Source: Alphaproteobacteria bacterium (lineage in GTDB: Bacteria; Pseudomonadota; Alphaproteobacteria; Reyranellales; Reyranellaceae). From it: a stretch of DNA of 64,000 nt. The stretch covers positions 1 through 64,000 of the forward strand of contig JAFKFK010000018.1 in the NCBI GenBank assembly GCA_017307275.1. Direction: 5' to 3'. Both the position numbers and the translations under genes were made by a program. Shown here piece by piece: positions 43,105-52,351 of the stretch. The notes under the pieces were generated by a model that was given only the letters and a program-made list of their open reading frames with translations, searched no databases and was not told the DNA's origin. Numbering within the stretch: position 1 is the stretch's first letter; every line of letters starts with the position of its first letter.

Positions 43105-45120
43105 TCAATCCTCGGTCTTAATGCACGACACCTTCCCGTTGAGGCCGTTCTTCCTGTTGTAGGTCACTCTTGCGACCTCGCTGGCGGTGTTCTCCTCGAA
43201 GCTTCGGATGGTGAGGGAAGCAGCGTCGCGAAGGACCTCAATCACGGTCCAGTCGTCACCCGTCCGGCAATCAGGATTGTCGAAAACGAAGACTTTCTGG
43301 CCGGCCCGAACGTTGGTCAGAACCGCAGATCTGGCCTCGTCATTTTCACACTCGCTGCTGCCGCGAAGTCGAATGGCCCGCCCGGGCCGCACATCGAGGT
43401 CGCATATCTTGTTCTGAGTGGCATTGGCGCCTTCGTAGAGGGAGAGTATTCCCGACGTGCGGGCTGCCGAGCTGATCTCAAGTCTCGAGACTTTGCCGTC
43501 CAGGCCATTGTTGCGGAAATAGCGTAGCCTGAAGGGCCCTGTCTCGACCGGCCGTTGAAGGGTCGGCACGGTGATGAAGTCCTGCAGTTCGACCACCTCG
43601 ATCTCGCTCCAGTCGTCCCTCCGCTTGCCGTCCGGATCGTCATAGACACGAATGACCGTACCAACCGGAACACGATGGAGGACCAGCGACCGAGCCTCGT
43701 CGTTGGCACAGCCACTGCCCGAGTTCTTGAAGTTAATCGAAGCCTGCCTGCCGGGAAGCGTGCAAACTCGATTCTGCGAGCCATTGTTGCCTTCGAAGAG
43801 ATCGATCACCGGCTCGTGAGGCGCGTCCGATACCTCGATGGCGCTCACCTTCCCATCAAGCCCGTTCTGCCGGTGCGCATGGACCGCGACGTTTGCTGTT
43901 GAGGCCAAGCGATCAAACGATTGAACGGTTTCCGCAATGAAGGGGCGTTTCACCAGTATCTCCGTCCAATCGTCGCTCGACCCGAAGTCGGGACTGTCAA
44001 ACAGACGAATGGATTTGGTTCTCTGCAGGTTATACAGCTTCACGGAACGCGCTTCGTCGTTGGAGCATCCCAGATCGCTGATCTTGCGTCGCAGATTCTG
44101 CTCAAGAGAGACCGTGCAGACGATGTTCTGCGTCCCGCCATTTCCTTCGTAGAATACGGCCAGCGGCTCGGGACCGCCCGCTTTGATCTCCAGTCTCGAT
44201 ACCTTGCCCTGGAGACCGTTGTTGCGATGGAACTGAACCCTGTGGGTCGGTTGATTGATATCAGCTTCGAAGGTCGCCAAGCGCAGCTCAGCCATGGGCT
44301 GCAGTACGGATATATCGAGCCAGTCGTCTTTCCGGCCGCCATCCGGGTCGTCGTAAAGGCGAATGCGGATGTTCGCCGGAACGTTCCGTAGAACTGCCGA
44401 TCGCGCCTCGTCGTTGTCACATTCGGCAGAGTTCTTGAAATTGATCTCCATCGGAACGGTGATACGCAGCTCACAAACCTTGTTCTGCGTGAGATTGTCT
44501 CCTTCGTAGAAGGCGATCGTCGATCCGAGTGGGTTGTTGCGAGGGTCGTCAGCTCGCACGACCTGGACCCGCGAGATCTTGCCATCAAGCCCGTTGTTAC
44601 GGCTGTAGTGGATCGCCACAACGCCATCTTCCTGACTGGATTCGAACGAAGAAACCACATGCGTTGCCACGTCCTTGAGAACAACGACCTCGGCCCAATC
44701 GTCCTCAAGCTTGCCGTCCTCATTGTCGAAGACGCGCAGAACAGTCCCCTTCTTCACGTTCAGGAGTTTAGCACTTCGGATTTCGTCATTCGGACAAGGG
44801 TGGTTCTTCAGAGCAATCGTCGCAGGAGCATCGGCCACGCTGCAAAGCATGCTCTGGGTTGCTGCATTACCTTCGTAGAACGCGAAGCCAGGGCCATCGA
44901 AGGTGTTCAACCAGCGATAGAGTGCCCCTCCTCCAACGACGATCAGCGCCAGTCCGGCGAGGCCAATGATCCCTTCGCGCGAGACGAGTCGTCGCCCGAA
45001 GAACAGAAAGGCGAGCACCGCCAGGCCGGCGGCAAGAGCCATGGTGCCGATCAGGGAGCCGACGAACCAGTTGAACAGTGTACCGAACAGCCATTGCACG
45101 GGTGAAAATAGAGTGTCCAT
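43105..45120 (-). CDS. Membrane-anchored protein with five crystallin-like repeats
   Basis: A 671-residue protein. Two helices (about 21-41 and 51-68) are followed by five tandem repeats of 115-122 residues: 79-200, 201-319, 320-437, 438-556 and 557-671. Each has a YEGxxxTQNxVC opening, a central CxNDEARSxxLxNV string, a D-x-x-D-G-x3-DDW segment and an NNGLDGKVSRLEI close. The NDEARS...V..G..IR(V/L)(Y/F)D string resembles a beta/gamma-crystallin calcium motif, by inspection only. Two Cys per repeat suggest disulfides in the periplasm. ATG at 45120 follows GGAGTGAC; the earlier Met at 45159 is less likely. Function unknown. Confidence 0.78.
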   Translation of the reverse strand: MDTLFSPVQWLFGTLFNWFVGSLIGTMALAAGLAVLAFLFFGRRLVSREGIIGLAGLALIVVGGGALYRWLNTFDGPGFAFYEGNAATQSMLCSVADAPATIALKNHPCPNDEIRSAKLLNVKKGTVLRVFDNEDGKLEDDWAEVVVLKDVATHVVSSFESSQEDGVVAIHYSRNNGLDGKISRVQVVRADDPRNNPLGSTIAFYEGDNLTQNKVCELRITVPMEINFKNSAECDNDEARSAVLRNVPANIRIRLYDDPDGGRKDDWLDISVLQPMAELRLATFEADINQPTHRVQFHRNNGLQGKVSRLEIKAGGPEPLAVFYEGNGGTQNIVCTVSLEQNLRRKISDLGCSNDEARSVKLYNLQRTKSIRLFDSPDFGSSDDWTEILVKRPFIAETVQSFDRLASTANVAVHAHRQNGLDGKVSAIEVSDAPHEPVIDLFEGNNGSQNRVCTLPGRQASINFKNSGSGCANDEARSLVLHRVPVGTVIRVYDDPDGKRRDDWSEIEVVELQDFITVPTLQRPVETGPFRLRYFRNNGLDGKVSRLEISSAARTSGILSLYEGANATQNKICDLDVRPGRAIRLRGSSECENDEARSAVLTNVRAGQKVFVFDNPDCRTGDDWTVIEVLRDAASLTIRSFEENTASEVARVTYNRKNGLNGKVSCIKTED

Positions 45121-45188
45121 GTCGTCACTCCATGCCGGGTTGTATTGGCATAATGCCATACAACAGGCCGAGCGTCATCCGGACGATG

Positions 45189-46478
45189 TCAATTCTTCGT
45201 GCGTTTATCGATCACGCGCCGGGCCTTGCCGAGCGACCGCTCGATCGACCCTGGTGGCTGGACGTCGACAGTGGCGGTGAGGCCGCACATCCCCTTCAGA
45301 CGCTGTATCAGTTCCTGGGCTGATAGTGCTTCAGCCTTCGCACCAAGCGGTGAGCGAGCCTCGACCCTGACCAGAAGATCGTCGAGCGCGCCCGTCCGCG
45401 AGAGCTCGATGACATAGTGGCCGCTCAGCACCGGGTCGCGGAGAATCTGTTCCTCGACCTGGCTCGGGAAGAGATTGACGCCGCGCACGATCAACATGTC
45501 GTCGCTGCGACCGGTGATCTTGGCCATCCGCCGCATCGCCGTCATCGAGCCCGGAAGCAGCCGCGTGAGGTCGCGCGTGCGATAACGGATCACCGGCATC
45601 GCCTCCTTGGTCAGCGTCGTGAAGACAAGTTCGCCGGGCTCGCCATCGGCTACCGGTACGCCGGTCTCGGGATCGACGATTTCGGGATAGAAATGATCCT
45701 CCCAGATCGTCGGTCCATCCTTGGTTTCAACGAACTCGCAGGCCACGCCCGGCCCCATTACTTCGCTCAGGCCATAGATATCGACGGCGTCGATGCCCAA
45801 GCGGCGCTCGATTTCCGCGCGCATGGCTTCGGTCCAGGGCTCGGCGCCAAAGATACCGACGCGCATCGCCGTTTCGCGGGGATCGATGCCCTGCCGCTCG
45901 AACTCCTCGGCAATCGACAACATGTAGGATGGCGTCATCAGCACGATACGTGCCCCGAACTCGCGGATGAGCTGGACCTGGCGTTCGCCGAAGCCGCCCG
46001 ACATTGGCACCACCGTGCAGCCGAGCCGCTCCGCGCCGTAATGCGCACCGAGCCCGCCAGTGAACAGGCCGTAGCCGTAGGCATTATGAATGATGTCACC
46101 TGGCCGGGCGCCGCCGGCGTAGAGCGAACGCGCCATCAACTCGCCCCAGGTGGCGATATCGCGAGCCGAATAGCCGACCACCGTCGGCCGGCCCGTCGTA
46201 CCGCTCGACGCATGCACGCGCACGCAACGTTCGCGCGGAATCGCCAGCATGCCGTAGGGATAGGCGTCGCGCAGGTCGCTCTTGGCCGTGAAGGGAAAGC
46301 GGCGCAGATCGTCGAGCGTGCGCAAGTGATCGGGATGTATACCCATAGCAACACATTTGACGCGATACGGCGCCTGGTTGTCGTAGGCATGCCGCACTGC
46401 CTCGCGCAACCGTTCGAGCTGCGTTGCCCGCAATGCGTCGAGAGACAGCTTCGTCTCGGGAAAGAGGTCGGTCGTCAT
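45189..46478 (-). CDS. paaK: Phenylacetate-CoA ligase
   Basis: A 429-residue AMP-forming ligase. Features: HASSGTTGRPTVVGYSARD (phosphate loop), YGLFTGGLGAHYGAERLGCT, EPWTEAMRAEIERRLGIDAV, DIYGLSEVMGPGVACE and the C-terminal IIGRSDDMLIVRGVN-like segment (KITGRSDDMLIVRGVNLFPS). It activates phenylacetate for the paa pathway or a related aryl acid. No other paa genes are here. The start codon overlaps the stop of the DUF2339 gene by four bases. Confidence 0.92.
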   Translation of the reverse strand: MTTDLFPETKLSLDALRATQLERLREAVRHAYDNQAPYRVKCVAMGIHPDHLRTLDDLRRFPFTAKSDLRDAYPYGMLAIPRERCVRVHASSGTTGRPTVVGYSARDIATWGELMARSLYAGGARPGDIIHNAYGYGLFTGGLGAHYGAERLGCTVVPMSGGFGERQVQLIREFGARIVLMTPSYMLSIAEEFERQGIDPRETAMRVGIFGAEPWTEAMRAEIERRLGIDAVDIYGLSEVMGPGVACEFVETKDGPTIWEDHFYPEIVDPETGVPVADGEPGELVFTTLTKEAMPVIRYRTRDLTRLLPGSMTAMRRMAKITGRSDDMLIVRGVNLFPSQVEEQILRDPVLSGHYVIELSRTGALDDLLVRVEARSPLGAKAEALSAQELIQRLKGMCGLTATVDVQPPGSIERSLGKARRVIDKRTKN

Positions 46479-49078
46479 TTACTGTCGAAGCCGAAGCGGC
46501 GATAGGCGTAACCCAGCCCGATCAGCGCCGCACCGAGGCCCAGGAAGGAGAAGACACGCAGCAGGCCCTGCAGCCCCGCCATGTCGATCAGGAACACCTT
46601 GGCGACCACGATGCAGACCAGCACCATGCCGGCATGCCGGAACGCTGCGGCCTTGCGCACGAAGCCCAATGCCAGCAGGGCGACGCCGAACAGGAGCCAC
46701 ACGATCGAATAGCTGTAGAGTTCCAGCCCCTCCGCGTCGAAGCCCGGCCGCTCGAACGACGGATCGAAGAAGTGACGCACTTCGAAGGAGACATAGACGA
46801 AGGCCAGGATCGAGGCCGTCACCTCGGTCAGGATAGCCGCCCTGCGGTCCGGTTCAGCATCGATCCACTGCCGCGCCAGCACTGCCATCACGGCCGGTAC
46901 CGCGTAGGCGAGCAGCAACCCGTTGGCGATGGGCAGAGGGCCGACACCAGCCGGCTCAAACACGGGATTGGCGATCACGACCTGCACGATCAGCGCGAGG
47001 AGCGCGGCCGCGGTACCGCTGAGGCGCCAGGCCCACAGCGCCACCAGATCGTGGTCACGGTGCGACCACCAGAGCGCGGCCAGCGCGAACCCTCCCCAGA
47101 CCAGCACGTAGAAGGCCCGCTCCATGAAGCTCGAGCCCAGCATGTCCATCGCTGCAGGCTGGAAGATGCTCCTGACCTCGAGTGTCAGCAGGACGAAGGC
47201 GAGCAGCGCCGCTGCAGCTTCGACGGCGCGCACGAGGCGGACATCGCCGGTCGGCCGCAGGAAGCGCAATGCGACCACCAGGGCGGCGATGGAGATGCCG
47301 TATCCCCAGAGGATCCAGTTGAAGATCGGCGTGAGCCCCAGCGGGTACTTCAGGATCTCGGGATTGACCACGAAGCGGACGACGACGACGACCAGCAGCG
47401 GCCAGCAGAGCTGGCGCAGCGACACCAGCCCGAGCTGGGACGCGATGGCTGCCACCGCCGCCAGCTCGATCGCATAGGCCACGGTGATCCACTCGCGATT
47501 GAGTTCGAGCGGGATCGCAGCCCCGATGAAGAATGCGACGCCAGCCGCGAGGAAGCCCAATGCCTCGGTGGCACCGGGCATGGTCTCGCGCCACCGGACC
47601 AGCCGCTCGGCCCCCACCAGGAAGGGCGCCGCAAGCCCGATGCTGATCAGCCCCCAGGAGCCGCCCGTCTCGGAGCCACGCAGCACGTACCAGCTCAGCA
47701 GGAAGTGCGAGAGCGCCGCAGATACCGAAAGAGCTGCCCAGAAGCCCGGCCGCGCTGCATTCCACAAGAGCGCAAAGGCCCCCGCGGCGTAGAGGCCGCC
47801 GAAACCGACCGCGAGCCAGGCGAAGCGGGCGTCGCTCCAGTCGGCCAGAGCATCGCGTGAGGCCAGCCACCACAGGGCCAATGCCACCAGCGACAGAGCC
47901 GGCGCCAATGCGGCCGCATACTGGAAGCGCGGCGTCCATCGTCCCAGTGCGAATGCCCCAATGCCATGCAGCGCGAGAGCTGCCCAGCCCGACGTCTGCC
48001 GACCACCATCCTGCACGATCAAGATGACGAGCAACGCACCGGTAATTCCAATTGCCGACCAGACGAGCGCAGCGATATCCCGCGGCGGATTCTCGTCCTC
48101 GGCCATTCGCCGCCAGGTCGCCCAGACGAAGAGCGCCGACACGCCCACCAGGAACAGGCCGACCCAATGGAGTTCCGACATGTCGGCCACCATCAGCATC
48201 CAGGCGACCGTCCACAGGACCGCGCCGGCCAGCACGCCCCAGCCCAGAAGCCACCAGCCGCGTACGCGAATGACGCCCAGCGTTCCCGCCGCAATGGCAA
48301 ACAGGTAACCAAAAAGTACCGGCGTGTTGGGTTCCTGGCTGCCGATGACGGCGGGGCTTGCGAAGCCGCCGACGAACGCAAGCGCCGCGACCAGGATGCC
48401 ATGGCGGAGCGACAGCCCCATCGCGAAGGCCGTGAGCGCCGCTGCCGCACCGCCAGCAGCAAACTGTGAAACCATGCCGTAGAGAGCAACAGCCGCGAAC
48501 AGCGAGCCGTAGAGCGCCGCCACGCCCGCTGCCGCCAGCGCTTGGGCCACGCGATCGTCCCTGCTGCGCATCCGCTCGGCGCCGCCAATCAAGGCAAAGC
48601 CAAACAGCGCTGCCAGGATCACGCGTACCTCGGGCGAGAGGTATCCCTCCTCGATCGAGTAGCGGACAAGGAAGATCGCCGCGAGCGCCAGCGTGATGGC
48701 GCCGATCCACAGGAAGGCCCGCGCGCCCAGCCGCTGCTCCCATCCTGCTGAAACAGGCGCGACAGTCGGCACCGGCGACGGCACGTTTTCGATAGAGACG
48801 GTAGCGGGCTCCGGCTGCGTCTCCGGTTGCGGCTCGAATGGCACGCCCGGCGGCGGCATCGCTTCGACGGGAACCGTCGGCGGTTCGACTGCCGGGGCCG
48901 CGAACGGCGGTGGCAGAACCTCCCCGCCGGCCAGCTGACGCCGGACGGCCGCCAACTCCGAGGCAAGCCGTTCGTTTTGCGCCCGCAGGCCCGACGTGCG
49001 CACGAGCGCGACAATAGCGATCAGCGGTGTGCCGAGCGCCCAGGCGATCCCGATCAGGATGAAGAATATCTCTTCCAC
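46475..49078 (-). CDS. DUF2339 polytopic membrane protein
   Basis: An 867-residue protein with an N-terminal helix (FFILIGIAWALGTPLIAIVA), a coiled-coil/proline-rich cytoplasmic stretch to about residue 105, and then more than 20 transmembrane helices. LRYSIEEGYLSPEVRVILAA-like sequence (VRYSIEEGYLSPEVRV) is a family hallmark. Function unknown. The start is GTG at 49078 after GGGGGG. The stop overlaps the paaK start (ATGA), so both are co-translated, although a biochemical link is not known. Confidence 0.88.
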   Translation of the reverse strand: MEEIFFILIGIAWALGTPLIAIVALVRTSGLRAQNERLASELAAVRRQLAGGEVLPPPFAAPAVEPPTVPVEAMPPPGVPFEPQPETQPEPATVSIENVPSPVPTVAPVSAGWEQRLGARAFLWIGAITLALAAIFLVRYSIEEGYLSPEVRVILAALFGFALIGGAERMRSRDDRVAQALAAAGVAALYGSLFAAVALYGMVSQFAAGGAAAALTAFAMGLSLRHGILVAALAFVGGFASPAVIGSQEPNTPVLFGYLFAIAAGTLGVIRVRGWWLLGWGVLAGAVLWTVAWMLMVADMSELHWVGLFLVGVSALFVWATWRRMAEDENPPRDIAALVWSAIGITGALLVILIVQDGGRQTSGWAALALHGIGAFALGRWTPRFQYAAALAPALSLVALALWWLASRDALADWSDARFAWLAVGFGGLYAAGAFALLWNAARPGFWAALSVSAALSHFLLSWYVLRGSETGGSWGLISIGLAAPFLVGAERLVRWRETMPGATEALGFLAAGVAFFIGAAIPLELNREWITVAYAIELAAVAAIASQLGLVSLRQLCWPLLVVVVVRFVVNPEILKYPLGLTPIFNWILWGYGISIAALVVALRFLRPTGDVRLVRAVEAAAALLAFVLLTLEVRSIFQPAAMDMLGSSFMERAFYVLVWGGFALAALWWSHRDHDLVALWAWRLSGTAAALLALIVQVVIANPVFEPAGVGPLPIANGLLLAYAVPAVMAVLARQWIDAEPDRRAAILTEVTASILAFVYVSFEVRHFFDPSFERPGFDAEGLELYSYSIVWLLFGVALLALGFVRKAAAFRHAGMVLVCIVVAKVFLIDMAGLQGLLRVFSFLGLGAALIGLGYAYRRFGFDSK

Positions 49079-49108
49079 AACCCCCCCGGGATCGCCGATG
49101 CCTGCGCC

Positions 49109-50344
49109 CTACTCGGCCGCGACGCGAGTGGCCTGTGCGGCGAAGGCCACACGATTGTCCTTCGCGACGATGCCGCGCTTCACCACCATCCGGTGGTGCT
49201 CCTTGCGGGCCGCCCGCTTGATGTCGGCCAGCACATCGCCATCACACACGACGAAATCGGCAATGTTGCCTTCCTTGATGCGGCCATGGTCGCCGAGCCG
49301 CATCAGGTCGGCGGCGCTGGCTGTCGCGAAGAACAGCGAATCGCGCGCCGAAATGCCGATGTCGCACATGAACTCGAGTTCGCGCGCATTCTCGCCGTGG
49401 CGGTTATGCGGCGTGCCCGCGTCGGTGCCCATCGCGATACGTCCACCGGCCGAATAGTACATCTTGGTCGCCTCGATGTGGCGATCGTAGACGCGCCGGC
49501 TCTTCTCGATCACGTAGTCGGGAATCGAGCGATCGCCCTCGTCGTAACCCTTGAGGATGTTCTTCACGGCAGCCAGCGTCGGCACCAGCCACACGCCTCG
49601 CTCCTTCATCTCGCGACAGCATTCCTCATCCATGAAGATGCCGTGCTCGATGGAATCGATGCCGCCGCGCACGGCGTTCAGAATGCCGAGCGCACCTTGG
49701 GCGTGGCTGGCGCAGCACTTGTGGAAGCGATGTGCCTCGCTGATGCCGGCCTTCATTTCCTCGGGGCTGTAGTGTGCGTCTTCCGGATTGACGCCGGGCG
49801 TCATCACGCCGCCGGTCGCCATGATCTTCACCAGGTCGGAGCCGGCATGGACCTGCTCGCGTACGGCCTTCACGACCTCGTCGATACCGTCGGCAACCCG
49901 ACCGGTGCGATTGCCATGACCGCCCGTCATGCAGATCATGCGTCCGGCGCAGCGCATGGTCGGGCCCAGGAAGCGGCCGGCATTCATGGCGTCGCGAATG
50001 GCGAACTCGATATAGTCCTTGCCACCACAGTCGCGCACCGCGGTGATGCCGCCTTCGAGCGTGCGCTGCATGAATTCCATGCCACGCACCGCGATCTGCG
50101 CGGCGCTCAGCCGGTCCTGCGCCGCACCGGGATTGCCCTCGGCACCCGACAGCGAATGGACGTGGCAGTCGATCATGCCGGGAATCAGCGTGCCGCCCGA
50201 CGTGTCGACCCGTTCGCCGGCAAAGCCCTTGAACTCGCCCACGGGCGCTACGCGCTTGATACGGCCGCCCTCTTCCAGCACCGCCTGCCCGTCTTGCACC
50301 TTCTCGCCGTCGAACAGGCGTCCGCCGACATACAACGTGGCCAT
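49109..50344 (-). CDS. Metal-dependent amidohydrolase family protein
   Basis: A 411-residue amidohydrolase with a TIM barrel. Metal ligands: GMIDCHVHSLSG (HxH), SDLVKIMATGGV (carbamylated Lys), KCCASHAQG (His), DSIEHGIFMD (His) and AMGTDAGTPH (Asp). This set is found in Sgx9260-type and Xaa-Arg/Pro dipeptidase-like enzymes. Substrate unknown; some relatives hydrolyse N-acyl amino acids. Cytosolic. It is 30 bp upstream of DUF2339 and 67 bp downstream of a TPR gene. Confidence 0.88.
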   Translation of the reverse strand: MATLYVGGRLFDGEKVQDGQAVLEEGGRIKRVAPVGEFKGFAGERVDTSGGTLIPGMIDCHVHSLSGAEGNPGAAQDRLSAAQIAVRGMEFMQRTLEGGITAVRDCGGKDYIEFAIRDAMNAGRFLGPTMRCAGRMICMTGGHGNRTGRVADGIDEVVKAVREQVHAGSDLVKIMATGGVMTPGVNPEDAHYSPEEMKAGISEAHRFHKCCASHAQGALGILNAVRGGIDSIEHGIFMDEECCREMKERGVWLVPTLAAVKNILKGYDEGDRSIPDYVIEKSRRVYDRHIEATKMYYSAGGRIAMGTDAGTPHNRHGENARELEFMCDIGISARDSLFFATASAADLMRLGDHGRIKEGNIADFVVCDGDVLADIKRAARKEHHRMVVKRGIVAKDNRVAFAAQATRVAAE

Positions 50345-50411
50345 TTCCTACTCCCTCGGAAAAGATGATCCGGCAATGTGCATCCGGGTCGGTGATGCGG
50401 CAAGCGCGACG

Positions 50412-51008
50412 CTAGCGTCCGGCGGTGCGTTGTCCGCAATCCAGCGGATCGGACGGCGCGGCGCCGCCCAGCGCCCGGAGACGCGCGATTTCACTGTCTA
50501 TGCCCTGAATGTGCGGATTGTACTTGCGCGCGAGTTCGAACGCCGCGATCGCACGGCCGTTCTCGCCCATCTCCGCGCGGATCATGCCGAGACCCGAATA
50601 GGCACCGAAGTGGCGCGGCTCGCGCTTCACCGTCTCGCAAATGTCGGCCAGCGATCCCGTGAAGTTGCCCATCAGCCAGTGAGCCGTCGCGCGCTTGTTC
50701 CAGGCTTCCGACAGGTCCGGTGCAATCGCGATTAATTGCGTGAAGGTCGCGACGGCCCCCTGAAGGTCGCGCTGCTGCATCTCCGCCATGCCGCGCAGCA
50801 TCAGCTCGCGCTGATCGGCATCGGGAACCATGGTCCATTGCTCCCAGATCGCGGCCTCCAACGCCTGGATGGCCGACGGATCTGTTGCGGATTGCAGCTT
50901 GGCGAACAGGGTATCGAGCATGGTGTTGCTCCCCGGGCTCTGTGCCAGCACATTCGCTCCCAGCATCAGGCCGATCAGGGCGGCGAGGCAAGAGCGAAGG
51001 AGCGTCAT
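50412..51008 (-). CDS. Secreted tetratricopeptide-repeat protein
   Basis: A 198-residue protein with a signal MTLLRSCLAALIGLMLGANV, then LAQ. TPR motifs follow: about 87-120 (GAVATFTQLIAIAPDLSEAW, then NKRATAHW) and about 140-175 (GAYSGLGMIRAEMGENGRAI, then AAFELARKYNPH). A protein-interaction role in the periplasm is likely. It is 21 bp downstream of glcF on the same strand, but a role in glycolate oxidation is not established. Confidence 0.85.
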   Translation of the reverse strand: MTLLRSCLAALIGLMLGANVLAQSPGSNTMLDTLFAKLQSATDPSAIQALEAAIWEQWTMVPDADQRELMLRGMAEMQQRDLQGAVATFTQLIAIAPDLSEAWNKRATAHWLMGNFTGSLADICETVKREPRHFGAYSGLGMIRAEMGENGRAIAAFELARKYNPHIQGIDSEIARLRALGGAAPSDPLDCGQRTAGR

Positions 51009-51029
51009 GGCGCCTCTGGTTGACGGCGG

Positions 51030-52349
51030 CTAACGAAAGGCGGCCGGCCTCGGTCCGCCGGTCGCCCAGTCGAGCAGTTCGACTGTATGAGCAATCGGAA
51101 TGCCAGTACCCGCCGCGATATTGCCGATGCAGCCGAAATTGCCGGCGGCGATCACGTCGGGCTTCACGCTCTCGATATTCGCCACCTTGCGGTCGCGCAG
51201 GCGGCGCGACAGCTCGGGCTGCAGCACCTGATAGGTGCCGGCCCAGCCGCAGCAGAGATGGCCCTCGGGTACGTCCTTCACGACGAAACCCGCGTCGCGC
51301 AGCAGCTTCTTGGGCGGTTCGACGACCTTCTGCCCGTGCTGCATCGAGCAGGCCGCATGATAGGCGACGGTGAGTTTCTGCGGAGTCACGTTCACGAGAC
51401 CGACCTCGGCCATGACCTCGCTCACATCCTTGGCTAGCCGGGCGACCTGCAGCGCCTTCTCGTGCCACTCCGGCTCGTCGGCCAGCATGTTGCCGTAGTC
51501 CTTCACCGTCGTGCCGCAGCCCGAGGCGTTGATGACGATGGCGTCGAGGCCGGCGCCATCGATCTCGCGCAGCCACGCGGTGATGTTGCGCTTGGCAAGC
51601 TCAATGGCTTCCTCGTTGCGGCCGACATGCAGCACCGAGGAACCGCAGCACCCCGAGCCCGCGACATTCACCACTTCGATATCGTGGCGCGTCAGCAGCC
51701 GCACCGTTGCTTCGTTCACTTCGGGGGCGAGCACCTGCTGACCGCAACCCGGCATCAAGGCCACCCGCTTGCGACGCAGGCCCTTGGCCGGAAAGGTCTG
51801 CGGCCGGTCCACCGGCGATGGCGGCGCCAGCCGGTCCGGCACGGCCTCCAGCATGGCGCGGAGGCGGCGCAGGAAGGTGGCACCACCGGCATCGGAGCTA
51901 TTTGCCGGCAGGATTGGCGCCAGCGGCTTGGCAAGCCGGCCCAGGATCATGGCCCAGCGGAAGAGACTGGGCCGTGGCATCAGCCAGGCCAGCGCGTTGC
52001 GCATCAGACGGTCAGGCAACGGCCGCTTGTAGCTTTCCTCGATGCGATGCCGGCCGTGATCGACCAGGTGCATGTAGTTCACGCCCGAGGGACAGGTCGT
52101 CATGCACGAGAGGCACGACAGGCAGCGATCGACGTGCCGCACCTCCTGCGTCGTCGGCGCCCGATCTCCCTCGAGCATCGCCTTGATCAGATAGATGCGG
52201 CCGCGCGGACTGTCGCGCTCGTCGCCCAGCAACACAAAGGTCGGACAGGTTGCCGTACAGAATCCGCAATGGACGCACTTGCGCAGGATATGCTCGCTGC
52301 GGGCGGTCTCGTGGTCGGCAAGCTGGGCCAGGGTGAAATTGGTTTGCAT
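51030..52349 (-). CDS. glcF: Glycolate oxidase iron-sulfur subunit
   Basis: A 439-residue subunit with two ferredoxin-like clusters: Cys25, 28, 31 and 35 (CVHCGFCTATC) and Cys76, 79, 82 and 86 (CLSCLSCMTTC), followed by CCG-type domains (VAGSGCCGSS and HLCCGWAG). With GlcD and GlcE it oxidises glycolate to glyoxylate at the membrane. ATG at 52349 lies two bases after the glcE stop. Gene order glcD-glcE-glcF is standard, read right to left here. Confidence 0.95.
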   Translation of the reverse strand: MQTNFTLAQLADHETARSEHILRKCVHCGFCTATCPTFVLLGDERDSPRGRIYLIKAMLEGDRAPTTQEVRHVDRCLSCLSCMTTCPSGVNYMHLVDHGRHRIEESYKRPLPDRLMRNALAWLMPRPSLFRWAMILGRLAKPLAPILPANSSDAGGATFLRRLRAMLEAVPDRLAPPSPVDRPQTFPAKGLRRKRVALMPGCGQQVLAPEVNEATVRLLTRHDIEVVNVAGSGCCGSSVLHVGRNEEAIELAKRNITAWLREIDGAGLDAIVINASGCGTTVKDYGNMLADEPEWHEKALQVARLAKDVSEVMAEVGLVNVTPQKLTVAYHAACSMQHGQKVVEPPKKLLRDAGFVVKDVPEGHLCCGWAGTYQVLQPELSRRLRDRKVANIESVKPDVIAAGNFGCIGNIAAGTGIPIAHTVELLDWATGGPRPAAFR

Positions 52350-52351
52350 CG

